A stretch of 64,000 bases of DNA from DSWT01 sp035420085 (GCA_035420085.1 DAOLUH010000004.1:1-64000), one strand, 5' to 3'; shown: positions 49,664-58,275, counted from the first letter of the stretch. Numbers and translations are program-made. Notes: a model not told the origin generated them from the sequence alone.

Positions 49664-49712
49664 CGACGACTTCAGTCGTTCAGGGCAGACAAGCAATTAA
49701 AGTCGCCACTAC
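49660..49712. repeat. GTAGCGACTTNAGTCGC repeat
   Basis: GTAGCGACGACTTCAGTCG (from 49660) and the inverted AGTCGCCACTAC (49701-49712) form an imperfect palindrome between the convergent prmC and glucan phosphorylase genes. It contains the prmC stop codon. Confidence 0.7.
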
Positions 49713-49716
49713 ACAT

Positions 49717-52293
49717 TCATTCCGCCCATTTGACGAAACCGGGCAGGAACGGCGTCACTGCATCAGGATGCTGAGGCAGCACGCGCACGGTGTAGCCGTG
49801 CAGACCACTCATCGTGCACTGTGTGTCCGCCTCAAAGAGATACACGCCATCGCGCGTGCGTTTGAGCGCGTGCATTGGCTCAGCGCGCCCTCTGACGATC
49901 TCGCCGTTCGGATTGACCAGCCCAATGTATAGCTCGACCGACACGTCCTCCGGCGTCAGTTCGCCAAGCTGCACTTCCGCCTGAGCAACGAATTTATCCC
50001 CGACTTTGATCTCTGCGGGCAAGTCGCCGTTGACTTTCGCAATGCGGATGTTGGACCAGTTGTCGTAGAGCCGCAATTTCCAGGCGGCGAGCGATTTGGC
50101 GCCGGCAAGGTCGTCGTCTGTCAAGAGTTCGTAGTGGCGGGCAGCGGGCATATAGAACCGCTCGGTGTATTCCGCCACCATCCGGTTGGTGTTGAACACG
50201 TAAGATAGCGCGCTGATGCTGTTTTTCATGCGCCCGATCCACCGCCGAGGCAGATTGTCTCTTCCCCGTTCATAAAACATCGGGATGACGTCGCGCTCCA
50301 ACAGATCATACAGCGCCTCGGCTTCGACTTGATCCTGGTTATCGGTGTTGTCATACGTCTCGCCGCGCCCAATCGCCCACCCGACACCTGGGGTGTAGGC
50401 TTCATCCCACCAGCCATCCAGGATGCTCACATTCAGCACGCCGTTCGCGGCGGCTTTCATCCCGCTCGTGCCGCTGGCCTCGCGGGGACGGCGCGGCGTG
50501 TTCAGCCAGACATCCACGCCTTGCACCATGTAACGCGCGACCGTCATATCGTAATCTTCCAGGAAAACCAGTCTGGAGCGGAAGGTGTCTTGGCGCGCCA
50601 AACCGACGATCTTCTGGATCAATTCCTTGCCCGGATTATCGTGCGGATGCGCCTTGCCGGCAAAGATGATCTGCACCGGGTGTTTGGGATCGTTGAGCAG
50701 CCGGGCCAGCCGGGCCGGGTCGCGCAACAGCAGCGTGGCGCGTTTGTAAGTGGCGAAACGCCGGGCGAAGCCGATAGTCAACGCCTCTGGATCGAGCGCC
50801 TCGCTGGCGGCTTCGATTTCGCTCTGGGCGACGCCGCGCTGTTCAAGTTGCTGTTGTAAACGGTTGCGCGCGAAGGCAACCAGGCGCTCGCGCCGCCGCT
50901 CGTGTGTGCTCCACAGTTCTTCCGCCGCGATGTGCCCCGCCCGCTGCCAGACGGTCTGATCCGCCGGTTCCTCGCGCCAGCGTGGGCCGAGGTAGCGGTC
51001 GTAGAGCACCTTCATATCCCGCGAAATCCACGACAGGATGTGAACGCCGTTGGTGACGTGTGAAATCGGGATTTCGCCTTCCGGGACGCCGGGCCATAGC
51101 TCTTGCCACATCTGCCGCGAAACGACGCCGTGCAGGCGGCTGACGCCGTTGCTATACGCCGACATCCGCAGCGCCAGGATGGTCATACAGAACGGTTCGC
51201 CGTAATCGAAGGGATTCTGCCGTCCTAAAGCCAGGAAGTCGTTCCAGGGCAATGTAAGGTATTTGGCGACATAATCTTTGAAATAATACTCCATCATCTG
51301 CGGCGGGAAGCGGTCGTGGCCCGCCGGCACCGGCGTATGCGTGGTGAACACCAATCCGGCGGAGGCTGCTTCGCGCGCTTCGTAGAAGGTAACGTTGTTT
51401 TGCTCCATCAGGCAGCGCGTCCGCTCCAGGCTCAGAAAGGCGGAATGGCCCTCGTTCATGTGATAAACCGTCGGGTTGAGGCCGAGAACTTGCAGGGCGC
51501 GATACCCACCAATTCCTAGCAGGATCTCCTGCCGGATGCGCGTATCCTGGTCGCCGCCGTACAGTTGATCGGTGATGTCGCGGTCTTCGGGGCGGGTGTT
51601 TTCCGGGATGTTGGTGTCGAGCAGATAGAGCGTCGCGCGTCCTACGTCGGCCCGCCAGATGCGCGCGGTGACGGTGCGACCGGGGAACTCGACGCCGACG
51701 GTCAGCGGATTGCCAGCCGCATCGCGCACCATCCGCACCGGGAAATTGTCGAAGTGATTGTCCTCGTAGGCTTCCTGCTGCCATCCCGCCTGGTTGAGGT
51801 ACTGGCGGAAGTAGCCCTGCTGGTAGAGCAACCCCACGCCCACGAGCGGCAAGCCCAGGTCGCTGGCCGATTTGATGTGATCGCCAGCCAGAATGCCCAG
51901 GCCGCCGGCAAAGATGGTCAAACATTCGGTGATGCCGAACTCAAACGAAAAGTAGGCGATTAAGGGGTCTTTGTGCTCGCCATACGTGCGAGCAAACCAG
52001 GCTGTAGGCTTTTCGTTGAGATGTTCTTCCAGGTATTGCGTCACCCGTTTGAGGTGCGCCATAAAACCTACGTCTTCGGTAGCGGCTTGCAGGCGGGATT
52101 GTTCAATCGTGCCAAGCATCAGAACGGGGTTGTGGCCGGTCTTCTCCCACAAATCGCTGTCCAGACGCCGGAAAAGCTCGATGATGTCGTGCTTCCAGGC
52201 CCAGCGCAGATTGTAGGCCAGGTCCCACAAAGGTTTCAGGGGTTCAGGCAGCGCGGGGATGATCGAAAAGGTGCGCATCGGTTTCGGTTTCAT
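49717..52293 (-). CDS. glgP: alpha-glucan phosphorylase (short archaeal/bacterial type)
   Basis: The 858-residue enzyme phosphorolyses glycogen or maltodextrin to glucose 1-phosphate with pyridoxal phosphate. The N-terminal ~120 residues are the DUF3417 type (LPEPLKPLWDLAYNLRWAW). Core blocks include YFSFEFGITECLTIFAGGLGILAGDH, MNEGHSAFLSLER, HVTNGVHILSWIS and the PLP lysine in EASGTSGMKAAANG. A C-terminal domain of about 100 residues (EVQLGELTPEDVSVELYIG) is typical of this subfamily. AGGAG lies eight nt before the ATG. It is monocistronic. Confidence 0.94.
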   Translation of the reverse strand: MKPKPMRTFSIIPALPEPLKPLWDLAYNLRWAWKHDIIELFRRLDSDLWEKTGHNPVLMLGTIEQSRLQAATEDVGFMAHLKRVTQYLEEHLNEKPTAWFARTYGEHKDPLIAYFSFEFGITECLTIFAGGLGILAGDHIKSASDLGLPLVGVGLLYQQGYFRQYLNQAGWQQEAYEDNHFDNFPVRMVRDAAGNPLTVGVEFPGRTVTARIWRADVGRATLYLLDTNIPENTRPEDRDITDQLYGGDQDTRIRQEILLGIGGYRALQVLGLNPTVYHMNEGHSAFLSLERTRCLMEQNNVTFYEAREAASAGLVFTTHTPVPAGHDRFPPQMMEYYFKDYVAKYLTLPWNDFLALGRQNPFDYGEPFCMTILALRMSAYSNGVSRLHGVVSRQMWQELWPGVPEGEIPISHVTNGVHILSWISRDMKVLYDRYLGPRWREEPADQTVWQRAGHIAAEELWSTHERRRERLVAFARNRLQQQLEQRGVAQSEIEAASEALDPEALTIGFARRFATYKRATLLLRDPARLARLLNDPKHPVQIIFAGKAHPHDNPGKELIQKIVGLARQDTFRSRLVFLEDYDMTVARYMVQGVDVWLNTPRRPREASGTSGMKAAANGVLNVSILDGWWDEAYTPGVGWAIGRGETYDNTDNQDQVEAEALYDLLERDVIPMFYERGRDNLPRRWIGRMKNSISALSYVFNTNRMVAEYTERFYMPAARHYELLTDDDLAGAKSLAAWKLRLYDNWSNIRIAKVNGDLPAEIKVGDKFVAQAEVQLGELTPEDVSVELYIGLVNPNGEIVRGRAEPMHALKRTRDGVYLFEADTQCTMSGLHGYTVRVLPQHPDAVTPFLPGFVKWAE

Positions 52294-52441
52294 AGACTTC
52301 GCTCCTTCGCTTTATTACACTATGGATGATGCGGGAGATACGTTAGAACAAAGCCTATCACGATTTGCTATGAAGGCAAATTGCTGCCTATGATGGTGCG
52401 GCGGGTCGTGTGATGACCCGCCGCGCCATCAAACAGATGGG

Positions 52442-53239
52442 CTACAACACGTCCCGCCGGACGAAATGCCAGCCGCCGAGCGCGGCAGCGACCAGGCCGC
52501 CGATGCTGCCGAACAGCAGTTCCTTGACGGGCAGCACACCCTCTGCAAAGGTTTTCAGCGCGCCGATGTTCTTGCTAAAGCCATTGGCGACGAGAGCGGG
52601 CAACGTGTAGGGATAGAATCCGGCGTATTTGCTCTGGATGACGATGACGCTGGCGACGGTCAAGGCGATGCCCACGCCGCTGGCGACGGCGAAACTTGAC
52701 CAGCGCTGCGCCACCCACGTCTGAATGGCGATGATGAGCCAGCTCCCCAGGAACATGAGCAGCCCGTACAGCGCCATCTCGCCCAGCGGCGGCGCGGCCT
52801 CGAAGCCCAGACCGGGGAACACCCACCGGAAAACCAACCCGGTCAACAGGATCAGGGCGATCATCAGCGCGCAGCTCAGGCCGATCAATGCCACGCTACA
52901 GAGGTATTTGGCTGCGTAGAGCGCCCCGCGTGCAACCGGCAGCGCGAAAAGATGCTTCCACTGCTGGCTGTGATGTTCCCACTGCGCCACCAGCGCGGTT
53001 TCCAGCGTCACGAAAAGCGGCAGCATCAACAGCGACCAGATCACCAGCGTCTGTTGGGTGTAGAAAACCCAGGCCGAGCCGAACAGCTTGCTCTGCTCGA
53101 GGTGATAGCCATACTGATCCCACATCATCGCTACCTGCAAGCTGATGACGACCGCCGGGGCAATCAGGGTCAGCCAAAACGCCAGCGTGCGCTTTGATTT
53201 CAACAGTTCTGCGTGTAAAGCGTGTATGATGTCTTTCAT
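52442..53239 (-). CDS. ABC-2 type transporter permease (bacitracin/lantibiotic-resistance style)
   Basis: The 265-residue permease begins with a short cytoplasmic helix (IHALHAELLKSKRTLAFWLTL), typical of BcrB/MutE-type ABC-2 permeases, and has six hydrophobic segments. The start at 53239 follows AGGAG by six nt. An extended reading frame to 53377 runs through a low-complexity repeat and is not used. It pairs with the ATP-binding protein just upstream. The substrate is unknown; export of a lipid-active peptide is plausible since a two-component system stands next door. Confidence 0.85.
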   Translation of the reverse strand: MKDIIHALHAELLKSKRTLAFWLTLIAPAVVISLQVAMMWDQYGYHLEQSKLFGSAWVFYTQQTLVIWSLLMLPLFVTLETALVAQWEHHSQQWKHLFALPVARGALYAAKYLCSVALIGLSCALMIALILLTGLVFRWVFPGLGFEAAPPLGEMALYGLLMFLGSWLIIAIQTWVAQRWSSFAVASGVGIALTVASVIVIQSKYAGFYPYTLPALVANGFSKNIGALKTFAEGVLPVKELLFGSIGGLVAAALGGWHFVRRDVL

Positions 53240-53255
53240 TGTGATCTCCTTTGAA

Positions 53256-53372
53256 TTGTCAGGTAGTTGGGTAGTCCGGTAGTCGTTAGTCAGGCAGTCG
53301 GATAGTCGTTGGTGATTCAAGTTGCTGATCGTATAGCGATGACTATTGGACTTAGGACTGTTGGACTTCAGA
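53256..53372. repeat. GTAGTCGTTAGTCAGG short-period repeat between ABC genes
   Basis: GTCAGGTAGTTGGGTAGTCCGG, GTAGTCGTTAGTCAGGC and similar words repeat at about 8 and 15 nt, the inverse of the array at 5514-5578. The right end (53340-53372) is a different run of GGACTTAGGACTGTTGGACTT. It separates two genes of one operon. Confidence 0.75.
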
Positions 53373-53373
53373 C

Positions 53374-54273
53374 TCAAGCCGTCAAACTCAGGAACATATC
53401 TTCCAACGTCGGCTGTTCCAGGTTGAGGTGATAGACGTTGATGCCGCTCTGCGTCAACTGGGCGTTGATCATCGCCGCATCAGAGATGCCGTTGGCGGCG
53501 ACGACCATCCGGTGATTGCCGTTGCTCTTCACCTGCCACCCGGCGGCTGCCAACACACTCTTGGCGCGTTGCGGTTGGTCCACTTCGAGCGTGAGTTGCT
53601 TCTCTACCTGCGCGTGGAGTTCGTCCAGCGTCCCCTGGAAGAGCAACCGCCCCTGCTGGATGATGCCGATGTGCGTGGCGACCTGCTCGACCTCGCTCAA
53701 CAGGTGACTGGAGAGGAAGACGGTGATCCCCTGCGCCGGGAGGCCGCAGATCAGATCACGCATCTCGTGGATGCCCGCCGGGTCGAGGCCGTTGGTCGGC
53801 TCGTCGAGGATCAGCAGCTCCGGGTCGGCGAGCAAGGCCAGCGCCAGCCCCAGGCGTTGTTTCATCCCGGTGGAATAGGTTCTCGCCGGCCGGTCGGCGG
53901 CGTCGGTGAGTTTGACGATGTGCAGCGCCCGGTCACGTTGCGCCGTCGTCGCGTCAATGAGACGCCGGGTTAGTTCCAGGTTCTCCCGCCCGGTGAGGTG
54001 CGGGTAGAGCGACGGCCCTTCGACCAGCGATCCGATCCGCCGTAGCACATCGCGCCGTTTTCCCCGCAGCGATTGGCCGAACAAGCGCACGTCGCCGTTC
54101 GTGGGACGGATCAAACCGAGCAGCATACGGATCGTCGTCGTTTTACCCGCGCCGTTCGGTCCGAGGAAAGCGTAGACCGATCCCTGAGGGACGGCGAGTT
54201 CCAGCCCGTTGACCGCGAGCACGTCGCCAAAGCGCCGGGTCAAGTCGACTGTTTGGATCAGCATGTCGGCCAT
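53374..54273 (-). CDS. ABC transporter ATP-binding protein (BcrA-like)
   Basis: The 299-residue ATPase has Walker A GPNGAGKT at 38-45, the signature YSTGMKQRLGLALALL, Walker B LLILDEPTNGLDP and the switch histidine in FLSSHLLSEVEQ. The C-terminal ~80 residues (TLEVDQPQRAKSVLAAAGW, then NLEQPTLEDMFLSLT) are the extension of BcrA/drug-type ABC proteins. Its start codon overlaps the end of the 51-residue membrane peptide gene, so translation is coupled. It powers the permease encoded downstream. Confidence 0.93.
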   Translation of the reverse strand: MADMLIQTVDLTRRFGDVLAVNGLELAVPQGSVYAFLGPNGAGKTTTIRMLLGLIRPTNGDVRLFGQSLRGKRRDVLRRIGSLVEGPSLYPHLTGRENLELTRRLIDATTAQRDRALHIVKLTDAADRPARTYSTGMKQRLGLALALLADPELLILDEPTNGLDPAGIHEMRDLICGLPAQGITVFLSSHLLSEVEQVATHIGIIQQGRLLFQGTLDELHAQVEKQLTLEVDQPQRAKSVLAAAGWQVKSNGNHRMVVAANGISDAAMINAQLTQSGINVYHLNLEQPTLEDMFLSLTA

Positions 54274-54413
54274 CCGTCCACCTCCCCTAGGCCTTGAATG
54301 CCCATCAACCGGCGCTCGGGCATCTCCACACGCGCATATAACCGGTTACCGGCAATCAGCGTGCCGAAGAACAAGAATGCTATGATGCTGAGTCCATTGC
54401 CTAAAAACGTCAT
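54258..54413 (-). CDS. 51-residue membrane peptide at the head of the ABC operon
   Basis: The ATG at 54413 follows AGGAGG by eight nt. The peptide starts MTFLGNGLSIIAFLFFGTLI, which would make one membrane helix, and ends with a short polar part. Its stop codon lies 16 nt inside the ABC ATPase gene, so it is translated with the operon. It may be a small subunit or leader peptide of the exporter. I recognise no family. Confidence 0.6.
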   Translation of the reverse strand: MTFLGNGLSIIAFLFFGTLIAGNRLYARVEMPERRLMGIQGLGEVDGWPTC

Positions 54414-54429
54414 TTTTACTGCCTCCTTT

Positions 54430-54463
54430 GTGATATGGCTTTATCATAGCAAAGCCATGTCAC
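54430..54463 (-). promoter_or_regulatory. dyad operator over the -10 region of the ABC operon
   Basis: GTGATATGGCTTT (54430-54442) and AAAGCCATGTCAC (54451-54463) are inverted with one mismatch. A TATGAT -10 candidate lies within it on the minus strand (54448-54443). Two regulators, one at this dyad and one at the direct repeat upstream, could act on the promoter. Confidence 0.6.
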
Positions 54464-54479
54464 AGGAGTTTTGTGGAAG

Positions 54480-54503
54480 TGTCGCAGTTTTGTCGCAGAT
54501 TGG
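54480..54503 (-). promoter_or_regulatory. 11-bp-phased direct repeat, probable response-regulator box (ABC operon)
   Basis: On the plus strand TGTCGCA (54480-54486), four nt, TGTCGCA (54491-54497) and then GATTGG. The 11-nt period fits OmpR/PhoB-type regulators. The same pattern lies in front of the response regulator gene at 57096-57119. Confidence 0.65.
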
Positions 54504-54510
54504 GGGCAGT

Positions 54511-54732
54511 AGACGGTAGACGGCAGACGGAAGACAGGGAAGGGCTTAAAAAAGTACGCGCCGGATTATGATCTGGCGCTGTGGGGGACGGCGGATTGTG
54601 ATCCGCCTTAAGCGTTGAAGCAAGCTATTTTGTTGGAGATGCTGCGCCATCGCAGAGCCAGGCGCGGGTGGGCGTGGTCCGAGATTGGCCCGAGCGAGAA
54701 AGTAATCTGCTCAATCTGCTCAATCTGCTGAC
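54511..54732. repeat. composite of four repeat families
   Basis: This gap holds GTAGACGGTAGACGGCAGAC (54511-54535), the two-hairpin element with GCGCCGGATTATGATCTGGCGC-like arms and GGCGGATTGTGATCCGCC (54590-54607), and an AATCTGCTCAATCTGCTCA run (54703-54732). About 54610-54700 shows nothing I can name. Confidence 0.75.
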
Positions 54733-54736
54733 AAAC

Positions 54737-56344
54737 CTACCCACGTGGTAGCGTCACGCTGAAGCAACTGCCTTCGCCGGGCGTGCTGCGCGCGTCCACG
54801 GCGCCGCCCATCGCTTCGACGAGGTCTTTGACGAGCGCCAGGCCCAGACCGGCGCCCTGCGCGTCGAGTTCGCGGGCCTCGTCGCCACGATAGAACCGCT
54901 CCCAGACGTGCGGGAGTTCCTCCGGCGAGATGCCCGCGCCGGTATCGCAGACTTCGATGCGGACGTGGGTTTCGTCAGCGGATGCCACGACGGCGACGAT
55001 GCCGCCCGGCGGCGTGTGGCGCAGGGCATTGCGGAGCAGGTTAGCAAGCACCTGGTCGAGCCGTTCGGCGTCGGCGCGGGCGGGGGGCAAATCCGCGGGG
55101 ACGTCGGCAATGACCTCGACGTGTTCGCGCTGCCGGGCGAGTGGAGCGAGCGTTTCCACGCGCTGCCGGATCACCGGGACGACGTCCACCGGACGCACAT
55201 CGAGCGTCAGCCCGCCCACTTCGGCCCGCGAGAGCGTGAAGAGATCGTCGATGAGCGTTTGCAAGTGCAGCAGTTCGCGCTCCATCACCGCCAGGTCGCG
55301 CTGGCGTGATTCAGGCCAATCCGCACCCTGGAATGTGTCAAGATAGCCGCGGATCGTCGCCAGGGGTGTGCGCAACTCGTGGGAGACGTTGGCGATCAAC
55401 TCGCGGCGCGCGTGGAGCAGCGCGGTCACGCGGTCGCGCTCGATCTGCAAGTCGCGCAGCGTGCGTTCGAGTTCGCCCGCCATCGCGTTGAAGGTAGTCT
55501 GCACTTGCGCTACTTCATCCTCACCGTCAACCGCGATGCGCGTGGTGTAGTCGCCGTCGCGCAGCTTTCCGGTGGCTGCGGCCAATCTTTCGAGCCTTTT
55601 GGTGGTTTGGCGGGCGACGAGGAAGGAAACCACCAGCGAGGGCGGCAGCACGCCTGCCAGCATTACGACCACGATGACGATGCCCACCGCCAGGGTCGGA
55701 AAGAGGATTTGTAAAACCTGTTCGGCAATGGTCGCGATGATAGGGGGAGCTTCCGTATCTGGCAGCATGGCATTGCCGCTAAACAGTACAGACAGGAGCA
55801 ACATTCCGCCAAAAAACAGTGCGACGACGACCACAACGGTGAGGTGGGCGTGGGTCAACGCCCACAGCATACGCCGCCGCCGTAGATGTTCCCAGAAAAG
55901 CCATAGTCGCGCACCGAGACGCACCAACACGTAGCCGGGACCGGTCATCATCATTATAAATGCAGTAAATTCTGCATTGGTGAAGTTAGAGTTAAGCCAG
56001 ACGGCGTCCCAGCCCAACCAGTAGTGCGCCGGGAGGAAAAGCACTACCAACATCATGACACTGACCAGGAATCCTAGCGTCAATTCTCCGATGACCTGCC
56101 ACACGACCTTTCCTGTCACCAGCCGGGCGCGCAGCGCAGCCCACATCCCACATGCGGCGCACAAGAAAAAGATGCCGTTGTTCAGCACAAAGGAGGACAC
56201 CAGGCTAACAATTCGTGAAAGCATGAAAAAGACGAACGCGCCTAGCAGCCACGCTTCGCCCAATGCCCGGAGCGGGTTGACCGACCATAGAAATTTATAG
56301 AGGAAGCCCTGGGGTTTGGTTACGGTAATCTTTTGACGGTTCAC
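54737..56344 (-). CDS. sensor histidine kinase
   Basis: The 535-residue kinase has several N-terminal membrane helices (about residues 30-260, including the stretches LGFLVSVMMLVVLFL and LTVVVVVALFFGGMLLL) with small extracytoplasmic loops. A HAMP-type linker (RQTTKRLERLAAATGKLRDGDYTTRI) leads to HisKA with ANVSHELRTPLATIRG (His322), then HATPase boxes (LLRNALRHTPPGG, EVCDTGAGISPEELPHVWERFYRG). The many helices suggest sensing in the membrane. The gene follows the response regulator by six nt. Given the ABC exporter nearby, it may sense membrane-active compounds. Confidence 0.93.
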   Translation of the reverse strand: MNRQKITVTKPQGFLYKFLWSVNPLRALGEAWLLGAFVFFMLSRIVSLVSSFVLNNGIFFLCAACGMWAALRARLVTGKVVWQVIGELTLGFLVSVMMLVVLFLPAHYWLGWDAVWLNSNFTNAEFTAFIMMMTGPGYVLVRLGARLWLFWEHLRRRRMLWALTHAHLTVVVVVALFFGGMLLLSVLFSGNAMLPDTEAPPIIATIAEQVLQILFPTLAVGIVIVVVMLAGVLPPSLVVSFLVARQTTKRLERLAAATGKLRDGDYTTRIAVDGEDEVAQVQTTFNAMAGELERTLRDLQIERDRVTALLHARRELIANVSHELRTPLATIRGYLDTFQGADWPESRQRDLAVMERELLHLQTLIDDLFTLSRAEVGGLTLDVRPVDVVPVIRQRVETLAPLARQREHVEVIADVPADLPPARADAERLDQVLANLLRNALRHTPPGGIVAVVASADETHVRIEVCDTGAGISPEELPHVWERFYRGDEARELDAQGAGLGLALVKDLVEAMGGAVDARSTPGEGSCFSVTLPRG

Positions 56345-56350
56345 AGTGCT

Positions 56351-57046
56351 TTACTCCGCCCGCAGCCGGTAGCCCACGCCCCACACCGTCTCGATGGCCT
56401 CGCCGAGGTCGCCGAGCTTCTTGCGCAGGCGCAGCACGGTGTTATCCACCGAGCGATCTCCGGCGACGTAATTCCCGCCCCAGACGGTATCCAGCAGATA
56501 CGTGCGGCTGAAGGCGCGGCCCGGATTCCGCAGCAGCAGGTGCAGCAGATCGAATTCCGTGCGCGTCAGACTCAAGGGGACGCCGTCGAGCGTCGCGCGG
56601 TAGGCGTCGGGTTCCAACGACAGCGCGCCGTAGGTCAGCGTTTGTTCCGCCTTGGCGCGATCGGCTGCGAGGATTTGCTGGACGTTCTCCACGCGGCGCA
56701 GCAGCGCCCGCACGCGCGCGATGAGTTCGCGCATCCCGAACGGTTTGGCGAGATAGTCATCTGCACCCACTTCCAGCCCGATGACACGATCGGCTTCCTC
56801 GCCCCGCGCCGTGAGCATCAGAATGGGGACTGCCGAATCGCGCCGGATTTGCCGCAGCACTTCCAACCCGTCCAGCTTGGGCAGCATCCAGTCGAGGATG
56901 ATGAGGTCCGGCTCGTGTTTGGCGTGGAGTTGCAGCGCCGACAGCCCATCGGCGGCGTGCAGCACGGTGTAGTCCGTCGCGCGCAGTTCCCGCGCGATCA
57001 CTTCGGCCAAATCGCGTGCATCTTCGACCAATAAAATCGTTGTCAT
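56351..57046 (-). CDS. OmpR/PhoB-family response regulator
   Basis: The 231-residue protein has a receiver domain with VEDA at the N-terminus, phosphoacceptor Asp52 in LIILDWMLPKLDG, and the conserved Lys in YLAKPFG. The winged-helix output domain follows (LSLTRTEFDLLHLLLRNPGRAFSRTYLLDTVWG, then DNTVLRLRKKLGD). It partners the histidine kinase downstream. An 11-bp direct repeat precedes its own promoter and that of the ABC operon, so both are probable targets. Confidence 0.95.
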   Translation of the reverse strand: MTTILLVEDARDLAEVIARELRATDYTVLHAADGLSALQLHAKHEPDLIILDWMLPKLDGLEVLRQIRRDSAVPILMLTARGEEADRVIGLEVGADDYLAKPFGMRELIARVRALLRRVENVQQILAADRAKAEQTLTYGALSLEPDAYRATLDGVPLSLTRTEFDLLHLLLRNPGRAFSRTYLLDTVWGGNYVAGDRSVDNTVLRLRKKLGDLGEAIETVWGVGYRLRAE

Positions 57047-57069
57047 CTCACTCTCTCATCCCTCAACAC

Positions 57070-57119
57070 ATTGTACCACAGCCAGCCTGAACATTTGTCG
57101 CAAAACTGTCGCAAATTGG
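57070..57119 (-). promoter_or_regulatory. response regulator promoter with 11-bp direct repeat box
   Basis: On the plus strand TGTCGCA (57096-57102), four nt, TGTCGCA (57107-57113), then AATTGG. On the minus strand TACAAT (57075-57070) lies 20 nt beyond the box. In the ABC promoter the matching gap is 31 nt, a difference of 11 nt or one helical turn. The box also lies about 35 nt upstream of a TACAAT at 57149 that faces the desaturase gene. Confidence 0.65.
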
Positions 57120-57264
57120 CGATCTGGTTTTGTTGGCATGATGTGTTACAATAGAAATACGTTCTTTATCATCGCCATAGGATCACACATCAGGAACAAA
57201 TGTCCTGTTATTGTCGCTATTATGTGCTCATTGTATAAATTTCAGTTTCCTGAGGAGGTGTCCT

Positions 57265-58275
57265 ATGTCCGTTCATACTGAAGCAAGACCGGAATGGTAC
57301 AAAAGGCTGGCGCAATACGAGCAGCCTGATCTTAAAAGGTCCATCTGGCAGCTCAGCCACACGCTATTACTCTACTTTGCGGCGTTCTACCTGATGGTGC
57401 GCACCGTACAACTGGGGATGACCTACTGGCTAACGTTGGCATTAGCTATACTCGCTGCTGGGTTCCTCGTGCGCATCTTTATCTTTTTTCACGACTGCAC
57501 CCACCGCTCATTTTTTGTCTCCGACCGTGCTAATACCATCGTAGGTTACATCCTGGGCGTGCTCACTTTCACCCCTTACGAAGAATGGCGGCATACCCAC
57601 ATCATCCATCATGCCACGGCGGGCAATCTCGACAAGCGCGGCGTCGGTGACGTGTGGACGATGACCGTAGCAGAGTATCAGGCAGCATCCAAGTGGCAAC
57701 GGCTCGGCTATCGTCTGGTGCGCCACCCGCTGGTGATGTTTGGCCTGGGACCGGGATTTATGTTCCTGATCGCCCACCGTTTTGCTGGAAAGACGGCGCG
57801 GAAACAAGAGCGACTGAGCGTCATCATCACTAACCTGGCGTTGCTCGCCATCGTCGTCGTTGCCAGCCTGACCATCGGCTTCCGTACGTATATTCTGGTG
57901 CAATTGCCCATCATCCTCCTCGCCGGGGTGGCAGGACTGTGGCTATTCTACGTGCAGCACCAGTTCGCCGACGTGTACTGGGCGCGGGATGGCGCGTGGG
58001 ATCGCCTCAAATCGGCGCTTCAGGGAAGTTCATACTACAAGTTGCCCAAAGTGCTGCAATGGTTTTCTGGGAACATCGGCCTGCACCACATCCACCACCT
58101 GCGGGCGCGCATCCCCAACTACAATCTGCAACGCTGCTACGACGAAGTCCCCGAGGTGCGCACTGTCACGCCACTGACCATTCCGACAAGCCTCAAATCG
58201 CTGCGGTACAACCTGTGGGACGAGGAACGGCAAAAGATGGTGAGTTTCCGCGAGGCACAGCCTGCAGTAAATTAG
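57265..58275 (+). CDS. membrane fatty-acid desaturase
   Basis: The 336-residue di-iron enzyme introduces double bonds into lipid acyl chains. The three histidine boxes are HDCTH at 76-80, HTHIIHH at 110-116 and HHIHHL near residue 275. Hydrophobic pairs between the boxes fit the four-helix desaturase topology. The start follows GAGGAGG by six nt. The adjacent membrane-sensing two-component system and the divergent regulator promoter make control by membrane state plausible. Confidence 0.9.
   Translation: MSVHTEARPEWYKRLAQYEQPDLKRSIWQLSHTLLLYFAAFYLMVRTVQLGMTYWLTLALAILAAGFLVRIFIFFHDCTHRSFFVSDRANTIVGYILGVLTFTPYEEWRHTHIIHHATAGNLDKRGVGDVWTMTVAEYQAASKWQRLGYRLVRHPLVMFGLGPGFMFLIAHRFAGKTARKQERLSVIITNLALLAIVVVASLTIGFRTYILVQLPIILLAGVAGLWLFYVQHQFADVYWARDGAWDRLKSALQGSSYYKLPKVLQWFSGNIGLHHIHHLRARIPNYNLQRCYDEVPEVRTVTPLTIPTSLKSLRYNLWDEERQKMVSFREAQPAVN

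Noticed and set aside
53239..53377. N-terminal extension of the ABC permease
   Set aside because: The added residues are encoded entirely by a low-complexity repeat and the ATG at 53239 has its own AGGAG site.
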